Virus record (IMG/VR): IMGVR_UViG_3300017991_000105
Span: 1 to 64,000 of that record
Length of the DNA stretch: 64,000 nucleotides
Direction: 5' to 3' (one strand)
From: a virus
In this document: piece after piece, positions 30,587 to 38,210 of the stretch
How the letters are laid out: each line of letters opens with the position of its first letter
Numbering within the stretch: position 1 is the stretch's first letter
Program-made: the position numbers and the translations under genes
The notes under the pieces: generated by a model
Told to the model about the DNA's origin: nothing
Seen by the model: the letters and a program-made list of their open reading frames with translations, nothing else
The model's database searches: none

Positions 30587-30717
30587 ATTGTAGGTACTTA
30601 CCAGCCCTATCCGGGTCTTTAGATATTCAGGATCTATAGATACCCATGAACGTCCATGAACGCTAATAAGCGCTATCGCGCCCGCGCCCGTGCGCGTACA
30701 TATATAGGGCCAGAAAT
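30587..30717. other. Non-coding gap with repeats, candidate replication origin
   Basis: This is the largest gap in the window. It holds two CCATGAACG repeats ten bases apart (30644-30652 and 30654-30662), the palindrome ATCTATAGAT (30632-30641), a CGCT-AATA-AGCG stem (30661-30672), an alternating GC tract (30673-30697) and a TATATA run (30701-30706). It lies between a winged-helix-like gene and the DnaC-like gene. A frame of 61 codons across it was rejected as coding. Confidence 0.4.
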
Positions 30718-31341
30718 TCACAGCGCCTCCTTGGCCAGGACTTCCATGATCCCCTGGTGTTTTTCAAACAGCTCCCGGATGGTGTAGTCCTGGACGCCCA
30801 GGGTCTCCCCGTCCATCATGAAGGCGCTGATCCCTTTGTGGACCACGAAGGCCCCGAACGTCCGGACCATGTGTTTGATCCGGATGTGGTCCTTCTTCTC
30901 CGCCTTATACCTGAACCCACGGACCTCCTGATGGACCGCGTAGAAGAACTTCAGAAGATCCGTGGGGTTCATCTTGTCCGCCGGTTTCCCGCGTGGCTTC
31001 AGCTTGGCTTCTGGCTTGTGGACCCCCTGGCGCTTCAGCGCTTCAAAGTCCACGTCCGCCAACCTGTCCACGCCCTGGGCCTTGGCCAAGGCGTCAGGAT
31101 TGTAGGTGAACATCCGCTTGACTTTGATGGTGGGGGTCTTCAGAAGAACGTCCGCCTGGACCAGCTCCTTCATGTGGTTCCTGATGGTGTCTGTGTCCGT
31201 CTCCCGAAGCGTGGACAGCTCTGACGTGGACGGAAGCCGTCCGTCACTGAAATGGGGGATCATCTCCATCAGCGTGACTTTGGCTCCGTCCGTCAGCTCC
31301 GGGTGTCTGGCTATCAGTAGGAGAAGAATGTAGTCCATCAT
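30718..31341 (-). CDS. Winged-helix replication-type protein, 207 aa
   Basis: The N-terminal part has a helix-turn-helix of the winged type: LPSTSELSTLRETDTDTIRN, HMKELVQADVLLKTP. A basic linker (KPEAKLKPRGKPADKMNP) leads to a second helical domain (TDLLKFFYAVHQEVRGFRYK; HIRIKHMVRTFGAFVVHKG). Two-domain proteins like this resemble phage replication initiators, though a regulator is possible. The candidate origin lies directly downstream and the DnaC-like gene follows. The start overlaps the previous stop. Confidence 0.55.
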   Translation of the reverse strand: MMDYILLLLIARHPELTDGAKVTLMEMIPHFSDGRLPSTSELSTLRETDTDTIRNHMKELVQADVLLKTPTIKVKRMFTYNPDALAKAQGVDRLADVDFEALKRQGVHKPEAKLKPRGKPADKMNPTDLLKFFYAVHQEVRGFRYKAEKKDHIRIKHMVRTFGAFVVHKGISAFMMDGETLGVQDYTIRELFEKHQGIMEVLAKEAL

Positions 31342-31628
31342 CTGACCTGTAGGTTCTGGGCCAGCTCCGCCACTTCCGCCAGCTTGGGGACCAACTGTTC
31401 ATCCACCATGTTCCACGCCTCCTTGAACGTGTCACTGACCTGGTGGCGTTCACATGGTAGCTGACAGGCCGCTGACGCCCCTGTCCCGTACAACATGACC
31501 GACACCTTGACCTCCACAAACCCAACTTCCTTCTTCCCCTCTGTGGTCTTCACAGGGGCCTTCCTGGACTTGGTTGATTTCTTCGTAGCTTTCTTAGATT
31601 GGGGACGCAAGAGCCGTGATTTTGCCAT
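31338..31628 (-). CDS. Small protein with basic N-terminus, 96 aa
   Basis: The first 32 residues are Lys/Arg/Ser/Thr-rich (RPQSKKATKKSTKSRKAPVK). The remainder has a strand (VGFVEVKVSVMLYGTG), CQLPCERHQ with two Cys and a His, and a helix (TFKEAWNMVDEQLVPKLAEV). GGAGGTCAAAA precedes the ATG. Function unknown. Confidence 0.65.
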   Translation of the reverse strand: MAKSRLLRPQSKKATKKSTKSRKAPVKTTEGKKEVGFVEVKVSVMLYGTGASAACQLPCERHQVSDTFKEAWNMVDEQLVPKLAEVAELAQNLQVR

Positions 31629-32004
31629 TTTTGACCTCCGTCTTCAGCCGCTTCACTTCCAAAGCGGCCCGCTGTTTGAACCGTGTACTTTCAATGGATT
31701 TCCCGGACTTCTTCAGCCGTCCGTCAGAGCCTGTTCTGTTCAGTCCTTCCTGTTCCAGTAACATCTTGAAGATCCGGATTTCCTGGGCCGAATACCAGCG
31801 CCGTCCGTCCCGTAGCTTGAAGATGGGTTCAGGAAGAACTCCCTTCTTGTCCCAAGCCCTGATAGTCCTGACAGTCCGGCCCAGGGCCTGGGCCACCACA
31901 AACCTGGAGTAGACCGTGAACTGGGTCCCCCCAAGGGTCACCCACTTCTCCTTCCGTTTGTCTATCTTGCTTTCTGTCTGGGCCGTGTCTGTAGCTCCCG
32001 CCAT
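31594..32004 (-). CDS. MerR-like HTH protein, 136 aa
   Basis: VAQALGRTVRTIRAWDKKGV then LPEPIFKLRDGRRWYSAQEI is a MerR-type helix-turn-helix and wing. A basic coiled C-terminus follows (RFKQRAALEVKRLKTEVKNG). No metal- or drug-sensing domain is present. It overlaps its neighbours by 43 and 35 bases. It likely regulates phage transcription. Confidence 0.7.
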   Translation of the reverse strand: MAGATDTAQTESKIDKRKEKWVTLGGTQFTVYSRFVVAQALGRTVRTIRAWDKKGVLPEPIFKLRDGRRWYSAQEIRIFKMLLEQEGLNRTGSDGRLKKSGKSIESTRFKQRAALEVKRLKTEVKNGKITALASPI

Positions 32005-32564
32005 AACGCTTCAACCTTTCGTAGGTGATCGGAGAACAGTTCACCCGCCGCTACTTCATCTTCAAAACTGAGGATGAAGGATGGACTCCTGATCACGATG
32101 AAGGGGGTCAGGTATCCCTTCACAGCGAATTCATCAGGAAGGATGAACTGTCCCGCCAGGGTTCTGATGTCAGGGGGACTGACGCCGTGTCCCAGTAGAT
32201 ATTTAGCCGCTTCCTTCCCCACTACCACCACCAGGTTGGGACAGAAGGCTTCCAAGATGTCCTGAAAGACTTCTTCACAGGCCCGTAGGTTGGCCACCCG
32301 TGGGGTGTGTGGGAACGAACACAGCGGAAATGAAAAAGCCACCACATCTTGGGGGAACCTCCACCCAATGTCCTTCCATATGGGTTCAAAGAAGGACAGG
32401 TCTTCCATGAAGGCGTCAGGGCTGAACACCATGAACGTCTTGGGGTTCTTGGATCTCCATTCCGCCCGCTGTTGGGTGTTTTCCGGACACAGGCTACAAA
32501 CAGGACCACCTGTGTTTAGAAGATCACTTCTTTCCTTTTGAAGGATCTTTGACGTAAAGAGCAT
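31962..32564 (-). CDS. Degenerate uracil-DNA-glycosylase-like protein, 200 aa
   Basis: The four Fe-S cysteines of family 4 enzymes can be placed (VCSLCPENT; FPLCSFPHTPRVANLRACEE), and CPNLVVVVGKEAAKYLLG matches the family's strand-helix pattern. The catalytic GExPG block is replaced by FSPDAFMEDLSFFEP and the terminal His motif by RSPSFILS. It probably keeps the fold and cluster but not uracil excision. The true enzyme is at 28845-29528. Binding to uracil-containing or modified DNA is possible but unproven. Confidence 0.6.
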   Translation of the reverse strand: MLFTSKILQKERSDLLNTGGPVCSLCPENTQQRAEWRSKNPKTFMVFSPDAFMEDLSFFEPIWKDIGWRFPQDVVAFSFPLCSFPHTPRVANLRACEEVFQDILEAFCPNLVVVVGKEAAKYLLGHGVSPPDIRTLAGQFILPDEFAVKGYLTPFIVIRSPSFILSFEDEVAAGELFSDHLRKVEALWRELQTRPRQKAR

Positions 32565-33021
32565 AGCTGGTCTCCTTGGTCAGTAGCCGTCCCAGGTCCG
32601 CGTCAGAGATTTCTCCCAGTTCATGAAGGGCTTCAATCTTGGCGTCATCTATGACCTGACTGGTGGCCTTCTCCCAAACACCCAGAGCCATCAGGATGTC
32701 CTCCGCTTCGTCCACGTAGCGGATGGAAACCCGCGCCGTGTAGTCCACCTGGAGCCCGTCCACACTGGCGTGGAAGGAGCCTTTTTCATCCTTCACGCCT
32801 TCCGCCTGGACCCGCTCCGTGATGGCCTTCTTCAGGCTGGACACCCCGTCATTCAGAAGCTTGATCTGTTTCTTCAGGTCCATGTAGCGCTTGGCCATGA
32901 AGCCCAGGGTCTGTTCCGCCGGGTTCTCCTTCTTAGGGGTCCCCTTGGGATCTTCCGTGGTGTCCGTAGCTGGGGGTGATGTGTCTGTATCTGTCCGTTT
33001 CTTCAGTAGTCTTTTGGCCAC
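32524..33021 (-). CDS. Unknown protein, 165 aa
   Basis: A basic, Thr/Pro-rich N-terminus (LLKKRTDTDTSPPATDTTED) leads to a helix (AKRYMDLKKQIKLLNDGVSS), a beta portion (GSFHASVDGLQVDYTARVSI) and a helical end. The pattern recalls phage proteins in which a coiled helix packs on a small sheet, but I cannot name a family. The start is GTG after AAGGAGGACAGA. It overlaps the next gene by 41 bases. Confidence 0.65.
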   Translation of the reverse strand: MAKRLLKKRTDTDTSPPATDTTEDPKGTPKKENPAEQTLGFMAKRYMDLKKQIKLLNDGVSSLKKAITERVQAEGVKDEKGSFHASVDGLQVDYTARVSIRYVDEAEDILMALGVWEKATSQVIDDAKIEALHELGEISDADLGRLLTKETSYALYVKDPSKGKK

Positions 33022-33031
33022 TCTGTCCTCC

Positions 33032-34474
33032 TTATGTCAGAGACATGTTCTTGAACTTCTCCAGCCCGAAGCTGGCGTAGACCGCCCGCCGTCTCTTGAA
33101 ATGGTTCCACATGACCGGGTTGGAGTCCACGTAGTCATAGATCACAGCGTCAGACTTCCATGGAGCCGCCCGCCTGATCCTTCCAGCCACCTGTTCCGTG
33201 TCCTTTCTGTTTCCCACTGTTCCCGCCAGGAACAGCCTGTCCAAGGGATTGATGGAAGCCCCGGTCTTCGTCAGTTGGATGGTCCCAACAGCCACCTTGA
33301 CGCGCCTGTCTATCAGGGCCTGTTCTGTCTCCGCTATCTGTTTCTTGGTCCGTCCTCCTTCCAGGGGCTCCGCGTAGACCTTCGCCCGCCGTAGTAGGTC
33401 AATCAGTTTGTAGACGTGAACCTTCCTCCGGCACACCACCAGACAGGAGTGGCCCGCCAGGGCTTCACGTTTAACGTCCTCTACGATCATGGAATTCCGT
33501 TCAGTGTTTTCCTGAATGGCCTTGTCTATGTCGTAGATTTGGATCAGGGTTCCGCCTTTCTTGTCCGTCAGCTCCAGACCCGTGGTCCTGACTATCACGT
33601 CCGTGATGGGCTGGGCCGTCTCTGACGCCACGTTCCCCTTCACCTTGAAGAAGGGGTCCCCGAAGGTCAGGAAGATCACTTGGTCCAAGCCGTCCCCACG
33701 TTCTGGGGTAGCCGTCAAGCCGATCCTGAACCGCGCTGGCCAGGTGTCCACTACCTGGTGGAAGGTCTTGGCCGGACACAGATGACATTCATCAAAGATG
33801 ACCGTCCCAAACTCCCCCTTCAGTTCCTCCAGAACGTCCATCTTCTTCTTGAACATGGACTGAAGGTAGGCCACAGTGAACTGGTCCCCCAGGTGGGTCT
33901 TCTTGCCCTGGATGGTTCCAATGTCAGAGTCCTGGAACCCGTAGGTCTTCACCAGGTCCCGCCGCCAGGAATTGGCCACCAGTTGACGGTGTGTCAGTAC
34001 CAGGGTCTTCTGGCCCATCATGGAGGCCGCCATGGCCGCCAGAACCGTCTTCCCCGTGGCCGTGGGTAGAACCAGGAGGAAATTGGGGAAGGGCCGTGTG
34101 GGCCGTTGTAGCTCCCCCTCCAGCTTCATCAGCGCCTGGTTCTGGAGATCGTTGGGAGTGATCTTCCAGGAAGGGAAGTCCACGGGAGCCGTGACCGTGT
34201 CATCCACGATCCTGAACCCGTGGGTCTCCAGCTTGTCCAGTCCTCCCATGACCCCAAACCCGTAGCCCCTGGGAACAGACAGTGACCCGTCCGTGTTGAA
34301 CTTGGCCATCTGGATCTTGGGCTTCACATAGAAAGGGATGTCATATGGGGAATACTTCTCCAGGTCCCTGTAGGTGGGGTTATCTACTGACGTGTCATCC
34401 ACCAACCGCCGCTTCAAGGGGGTGGATAGTGGCTTCAGGGTCAGCCTGTCCCTGACCGTGACCGTCTTGTCCAT
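33032..34474 (-). CDS. Superfamily 2 DNA helicase, UvsW-like, 480 aa
   Basis: Motif I is LPTATGKTVLAAM, Ia VLTHRQLVANSW, II VIFDECHLCPAKT (DECH box), III IGLTATPERGDG, and later motifs include VGTIQLTKTG and EQVAGRIRR (motif VI). The order and size fit phage UvsW/RadD-type helicases that act on branched recombination intermediates. An N-terminal region of about 110 residues precedes the core. It starts after GGAGGAACCCACGG and overlaps the small gene upstream by 80 bases. Confidence 0.88.
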   Translation of the reverse strand: MDKTVTVRDRLTLKPLSTPLKRRLVDDTSVDNPTYRDLEKYSPYDIPFYVKPKIQMAKFNTDGSLSVPRGYGFGVMGGLDKLETHGFRIVDDTVTAPVDFPSWKITPNDLQNQALMKLEGELQRPTRPFPNFLLVLPTATGKTVLAAMAASMMGQKTLVLTHRQLVANSWRRDLVKTYGFQDSDIGTIQGKKTHLGDQFTVAYLQSMFKKKMDVLEELKGEFGTVIFDECHLCPAKTFHQVVDTWPARFRIGLTATPERGDGLDQVIFLTFGDPFFKVKGNVASETAQPITDVIVRTTGLELTDKKGGTLIQIYDIDKAIQENTERNSMIVEDVKREALAGHSCLVVCRRKVHVYKLIDLLRRAKVYAEPLEGGRTKKQIAETEQALIDRRVKVAVGTIQLTKTGASINPLDRLFLAGTVGNRKDTEQVAGRIRRAAPWKSDAVIYDYVDSNPVMWNHFKRRRAVYASFGLEKFKNMSLT

Positions 34475-34637
34475 CCGTGGGTTCCTCCGTGTCTTTCAGT
34501 TTAGCTGTAGCCGTGTCCTGGTCATATTCCCGCCGGTCATAGAACTCTTCCTTCTTCCCTTTGTTCCACTGTTCCACGGGCCTGTAGTAGCCGACCACGC
34601 GGGAATAGACTTCAGTTTTGCTTCCACATCTGTTCAT
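34395..34637 (-). CDS. Detached NrdD C-terminus-like small protein, 80 aa
   Basis: Residues 3-38 (CGSKTEVYSRVVGYYRPVEQ then WNKGKKEEFYDRREY) match the glycyl-radical end of class III ribonucleotide reductase, where a zinc ribbon is followed by SRVxGYxRPVxxWNxGKxxEFxxR. The catalytic body is absent, and only one of the ribbon cysteines remains. The last 38 residues lie in DNA shared with the helicase gene and look unrelated. The ATG at 34637 follows GGAGG by seven bases; it is the first gene after promoter D. Confidence 0.65.
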   Translation of the reverse strand: MNRCGSKTEVYSRVVGYYRPVEQWNKGKKEEFYDRREYDQDTATAKLKDTEEPTDGQDGHGQGQADPEATIHPLEAAVGG

Positions 34638-34649
34638 TCATCTTCCTCC

Positions 34650-34678
34650 AAATTACCATGGAAATTCTCATAGGTCAA
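34650..34678 (-). promoter_or_regulatory. Promoter D, sigma-70 type
   Basis: -35 TTGACC (34673-34678), 17-base spacer, -10 TAATTT (34650-34655), minus strand, preceded by TTTTTTCC. The predicted start near 34643 leaves only about six bases before the ATG and would fall just after the GGAGG site, so it may give a leaderless transcript. Confidence 0.6.
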
Positions 34679-34707
34679 GGAAAAAATGAACCCCAGTTTT
34701 CAGGGGT
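34679..34707 (-). terminator. Terminator of the late operon
   Basis: Minus strand ACCCC...GGGGT stem (34690-34707, inner G-C pair after a T-T mismatch) followed by TCATTTTTT. It sits just after the stop at 34711, and its T tract runs into promoter D, so it separates late from early genes. Confidence 0.7.
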
Positions 34708-34710
34708 GAT

Positions 34711-35625
34711 CTAAAGCTTGATCAGCCAGATGACCAAGGTCCCGTCCCCTCTGTCAAAGGGAGCTATCCCCACGTCAGCCCAACCCACTGGGATGGGGTT
34801 GGCGCTGGGGTAGAAGATCATCCCGTCCTGGGGGATCACCTGGGTGGCCTGTTCCGCGCCCCCCGCGTAGACCAAGGGCCGCCTGTCAAAGACTTTGTCA
34901 TCCTCCACTGGAAGGATGGTTCCCGCCGCGCCTGACCCGTCATCCTGAACGTGGATCTCCGCCAGGATCACGTGGTCATAGTATTGGCCTTCAAAATTCT
35001 CCGTGAAATTGAAGTCCTGTTCCGTCCCCTGGTTCAGCCCCTCCACTATCACGAAGTCCCCGGCCTGGTCCACCATGATCAGAACAGGCATCCAGGAATT
35101 AGGGGTCATGGCTGACAGAAGGTAGGGGAAGGACGTGAAGTCCATGGCCGTGGGTGGGATGACCACGGGGATCTTGGGTCTGATGTAGACCGTCCCGCCC
35201 GTGATCAGGACGCCCGCTGACGCCGGGTCCGTCTGGGTGACCAGGCCCGCCAGCGTGACCAGCGTCTTCTGGCCCCAGTATTGGGTCCGCCCTATGGAGT
35301 CGTAGATTTCGTTGAAATCATGAGCCCGAAGCCCAGAGCCCAGGCCAAGGTAGGACACCGTCACCGTCTTCCCGGAGTCACCCGTGTAGAACAGGATCTG
35401 GCCCGTGTTGTAGTTCACGTAGAACTCCCCGCCCGTGGTGGGACTGTAGTCTACCTCCGTGAACGTGATGGAGCCTGTGACCCCAACAGAGCCAGGTTCA
35501 GGAGCCTCCACCAGGTAGACCGTGGGGTCTGTTGGAATGACGTGTTCTTCCACCTGGGACACAGGGGAAGGCCGCTTGTCTACTTTGTCAGTGAATACAT
35601 CTAGGTCATCTGGAAACACCGTCAT
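34711..35625 (-). CDS. Tail-tip or receptor-binding protein, 304 aa
   Basis: This is a beta-rich protein, with GSITFTEVDYSPTTGGEFYV, NYNTGQILFYTGDSGKTVTV and a C-terminal part with PRPLVYAGGAEQATQ-like and GDGTLVIWLIKL strands. It is the last late gene before the terminator. The ATG at 35625 is chosen to limit overlap; a start at 35691 would add 22 residues but has no ribosome site. No enzymatic motif is visible, and the role is inferred from position. Confidence 0.6.
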   Translation of the reverse strand: MTVFPDDLDVFTDKVDKRPSPVSQVEEHVIPTDPTVYLVEAPEPGSVGVTGSITFTEVDYSPTTGGEFYVNYNTGQILFYTGDSGKTVTVSYLGLGSGLRAHDFNEIYDSIGRTQYWGQKTLVTLAGLVTQTDPASAGVLITGGTVYIRPKIPVVIPPTAMDFTSFPYLLSAMTPNSWMPVLIMVDQAGDFVIVEGLNQGTEQDFNFTENFEGQYYDHVILAEIHVQDDGSGAAGTILPVEDDKVFDRRPLVYAGGAEQATQVIPQDGMIFYPSANPIPVGWADVGIAPFDRGDGTLVIWLIKL

Positions 35626-36433
35626 CCTCACTTTCTCGCCATTCAATCTGACCCACGCCAGTGATCTCCCCTGGTACGTTGGCCAGGTCATCCGGGTGTA
35701 GGACGTAGACTGGGATCAGTAGGTCAAAGCCGTTCACGATCCGCTCCACGGGAGACATGGTCCATCCGAAATTGGCCCCTTCACCCATGAATGAACCGCC
35801 GATGAAGGAAGGGCCGTCATCCGCCGTGAAGGTCAGAACCAACATGACCTGACCTCTGGACTCCGCCGTGACAGGAGCCTGGAACCCAATGGTGACATCC
35901 AGGTAGCTGTCAGAGTCCATGTAGCCCAGCTCCAGCCCTGAAGGGATGAAGTCAGGCGTCCCTGTTCCTGCTATGAAATACTGGGCCATCTCTGACCCTT
36001 CTGGGAGCGTGGCCCCTGTGGGTTCACAGGACAGCGTCAACCCATAAAGGTCCTCCGCGTCCGGGTGGTCTTTGTTCCACCAAAGCCTGGCCGTCAGCTC
36101 CCGCGTGGTTCCAAGGACGTAGAAGTAGAAGGGGATGGAAGGGACCAGGATGTCATCATCATAGAACCCCAGGAACTTGGTCTGGTCATCCACGTCAGGG
36201 AACAGGGGGATCTCCAGCGTGGCCGGTTCTATGTTCCTGAAGTAGCCCCATTCAAAGATGGCTTCCGTGTCATGTCCTCCGCCCAGGGGGATCAGGACAA
36301 ACTGTCCGAACTGGAAGATGGGTTCTCCCTTGAAGAGCCCAGGAACCTCTGTCCAGACGTTGTATCCTTCCCAAATGTGGACCGTCTGTCTGGTTCTGTT
36401 CACGTCATAGACGTGTCTGATGGCGTGTTTCAT
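35606..36433 (-). CDS. Probable tail or baseplate protein, 275 aa
   Basis: A beta-rich protein that begins MKHAIRHVYDVNRTRQTVHI and contains GGGHDTEAIFEWGYFRNIEP, TRELTARLWWNKDHPDAEDL and VMLVLTFTADDGPSFIGGSF. It overlaps the next upstream gene by 4 bases. Composition and position suit a tail-tip component. No family recognised. Confidence 0.6.
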   Translation of the reverse strand: MKHAIRHVYDVNRTRQTVHIWEGYNVWTEVPGLFKGEPIFQFGQFVLIPLGGGHDTEAIFEWGYFRNIEPATLEIPLFPDVDDQTKFLGFYDDDILVPSIPFYFYVLGTTRELTARLWWNKDHPDAEDLYGLTLSCEPTGATLPEGSEMAQYFIAGTGTPDFIPSGLELGYMDSDSYLDVTIGFQAPVTAESRGQVMLVLTFTADDGPSFIGGSFMGEGANFGWTMSPVERIVNGFDLLIPVYVLHPDDLANVPGEITGVGQIEWRESEDDGVSR

Positions 36434-37407
36434 CCCGCCCCCACTACCAGGTCAAAGTGAAGCCCGCTGGCCTGGGGGGAGCCCGCGTCCACGGTCCTCC
36501 GGAGCCAGATGGTGGCCACCTGTTCTTCCGTGTCTACTTCCAGGTCCAAGGGTTCCGCCTCCGTGGGGTGGAACAAATTGACACCCAGGGGGCTCTGGTC
36601 ATCCGCTGGGATCGTGGAGGCCGGGTAGCCTTCCGTCCCTACGTCCACAGACGTGTAGAAGGAGATCACGTCCCCAACCATACCGCCTCCGCCGCTGTAC
36701 GATGGAACAAAGAAGGAAGTGTCTGTCTTGGAAGAGTAGACCAGGTTATGATCCCGCGTTTCATTCCTGATGACCCCCTGGGGAGGAAAATTCACCGTTG
36801 ACGCCACGTAGACCGTCAAGGGTCCCGTGGTGGGGTAGCCTTCCACGTTGGACACCGTGGTGGGGAGAACATTGTTCTCCATCCAAATCTGGGCCGTGGC
36901 CATGGGGGTGGTCCCGATATTCCGGAGGAACAGACAGCGATAGTCAAAGATCCCTTCTTCCGCTTCTATGGCCGTGATGTCATCAAAGATCCCGTTCAGT
37001 GTTGGCCGTAGGGTTATGGGGTAGGGCTGACCAGACACCGCCGGAAGAATGTCATGTCTGACGATCACGCGGACCACTTTGTCAGGGTCTTCTCCGTCTT
37101 CCAGCCGAAGGTGGGAGTGTTCGTCACCCAGGTAGTCAGGCGGAACCGCCTGATAGGCTCCCGCCGTGGAAGAGCCAGGAGCCCGCCAGGCCAAGGACTT
37201 CCCGTCCACCAAGATAGTCCCGACCCGTCCCAGTCTCATGTTCCTGGGGGAAGCGTCCACCAGCCAGACACCTGTCAGAGCGTGGGGGATGTCCCCTGTC
37301 ACGCCAGGGATTTCCACGCCTGTGTAGACCCCGCCCAACATGTCCCACTCCAGAAGTCCAGGGTCTTCCCCCAGACTGTAGCTTCTGACAAACCGAAGGT
37401 CCAACAT
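36430..37407 (-). CDS. Tail protein, paralogue of 39756-40763, 325 aa
   Basis: The segment IFDDITAIEAEEGIFDYRCL, then NETRDHNLVYSSKTDTSFFV, GDVISFYTSVDVG and PADDQSPLGVNL lines up with LFDNVDADESEVGDVEYRGF, NETTGEWYYYASKTQDNEKL, DDVISYRAAISLG and TAEDQAPVGVAF of the other protein. The two are therefore diverged duplicates. Both are beta-rich with no enzymatic motif. A structural role in tail tip or fibre attachment is inferred. Confidence 0.65.
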   Translation of the reverse strand: MLDLRFVRSYSLGEDPGLLEWDMLGGVYTGVEIPGVTGDIPHALTGVWLVDASPRNMRLGRVGTILVDGKSLAWRAPGSSTAGAYQAVPPDYLGDEHSHLRLEDGEDPDKVVRVIVRHDILPAVSGQPYPITLRPTLNGIFDDITAIEAEEGIFDYRCLFLRNIGTTPMATAQIWMENNVLPTTVSNVEGYPTTGPLTVYVASTVNFPPQGVIRNETRDHNLVYSSKTDTSFFVPSYSGGGGMVGDVISFYTSVDVGTEGYPASTIPADDQSPLGVNLFHPTEAEPLDLEVDTEEQVATIWLRRTVDAGSPQASGLHFDLVVGAG

Positions 37408-37889
37408 CAGATCCCCGTCCTTGCTGTGGTGGTGATGGTGAATTCCTTGAAGACGGTTCCGTCAGGTCTGAAGAACCGAAGCGTGGAACCGTCCTTCTCC
37501 CAGTCCGCCGTCATCATGACCGCCAGGAACTGGGCCAGGGAGCCCGCTATGTTCTTGTGATCATCCACAGCTTCTCCCAGGACCGCGTCCGCTATCTCCG
37601 CCGCCGTGATCCCCAGGGAAGACAGGGGAAGATCCAGGTTGAAGTCATAGGGGTGTAGGTGGATCGGGATGTAGCGGTCCCTGTTGTCCAAGACATCCCC
37701 TCCGTCCATGACTCCCACGATGGGCTCCGCTACCGTCAGGTCAAACTTGTAATGTCCCCCGCCCACTTCGTCAATGGTTGGCTGGACCACGTCCACGCCC
37801 GTAGACACTACCTTCAGACTCTCGAATTCTGGAGTCAGCCCTTCACGGGGAATTCCCGCGCTCTGGAAGTATAACGTGTAGATACTCAT
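37407..37889 (-). CDS. Probable tail-tip protein, 160 aa
   Basis: A small beta-sandwich-like start (MSIYTLYFQSAGIPREGLTP; VGGGHYKFDLTVAEPIVGVM) is followed by a helix typical of phage tail proteins (GITAAEIADAVLGEAVDDHK) and a final strand (FFRPDGTVFKEFTI). Similar layouts occur in baseplate and receptor-binding adaptors. The ATG is one base away from the upstream stop. Confidence 0.55.
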   Translation of the reverse strand: MSIYTLYFQSAGIPREGLTPEFESLKVVSTGVDVVQPTIDEVGGGHYKFDLTVAEPIVGVMDGGDVLDNRDRYIPIHLHPYDFNLDLPLSSLGITAAEIADAVLGEAVDDHKNIAGSLAQFLAVMMTADWEKDGSTLRFFRPDGTVFKEFTITTTARTGI

Positions 37890-38209
37890 CTAAAGCCCCT
37901 TCTGGTTTTCCAAGGGCTCCCGCCCTGGACTGATCCCTGGCCTTCCCACGCGCCTGGTGGCTTCCCGAAGTCAGACCGTGGACCCGTGTGTCCGTTTACG
38001 TTGTAGGGTAGGATAGCTTCCGCTTCCAGCCTGTTCCCTTCTATGGCCCACTGACCGAAGAAAGCCGTCCGAAGCCTACCGTCAATCAGGTAGGTGTCTA
38101 TGAACGCCCGCCGTCTTCGCCGTCCCGTCAGAAGACCCAAAGGGGTCCAGGTCTTTCCTGGAACCGTCTGGACTCCGAAGGGAGTGATGAATACTTGATC
38201 ATCTGACAT
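37886..38209 (-). CDS. Small tail-region protein, 107 aa
   Basis: Begins MSDDQVFITPFGVQTVPGKT and has a basic patch (GLLTGRRRRRAFIDTYLIDG) and a Gly/Pro-rich C-terminus. The stop overlaps the next gene by 4 bases. No family recognised; context suggests a tail or fibre accessory protein. Confidence 0.55.
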   Translation of the reverse strand: MSDDQVFITPFGVQTVPGKTWTPLGLLTGRRRRRAFIDTYLIDGRLRTAFFGQWAIEGNRLEAEAILPYNVNGHTGPRSDFGKPPGAWEGQGSVQGGSPWKTRRGFR

Positions 38210-38210
38210 G

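Noticed and set aside
30536-30721. 61-codon minus-strand frame starting at a GTG
   Set aside because: It covers the repeat-rich gap, crosses the hairpin and palindromes, and has no clear ribosome site, so non-coding or origin DNA is more likely.
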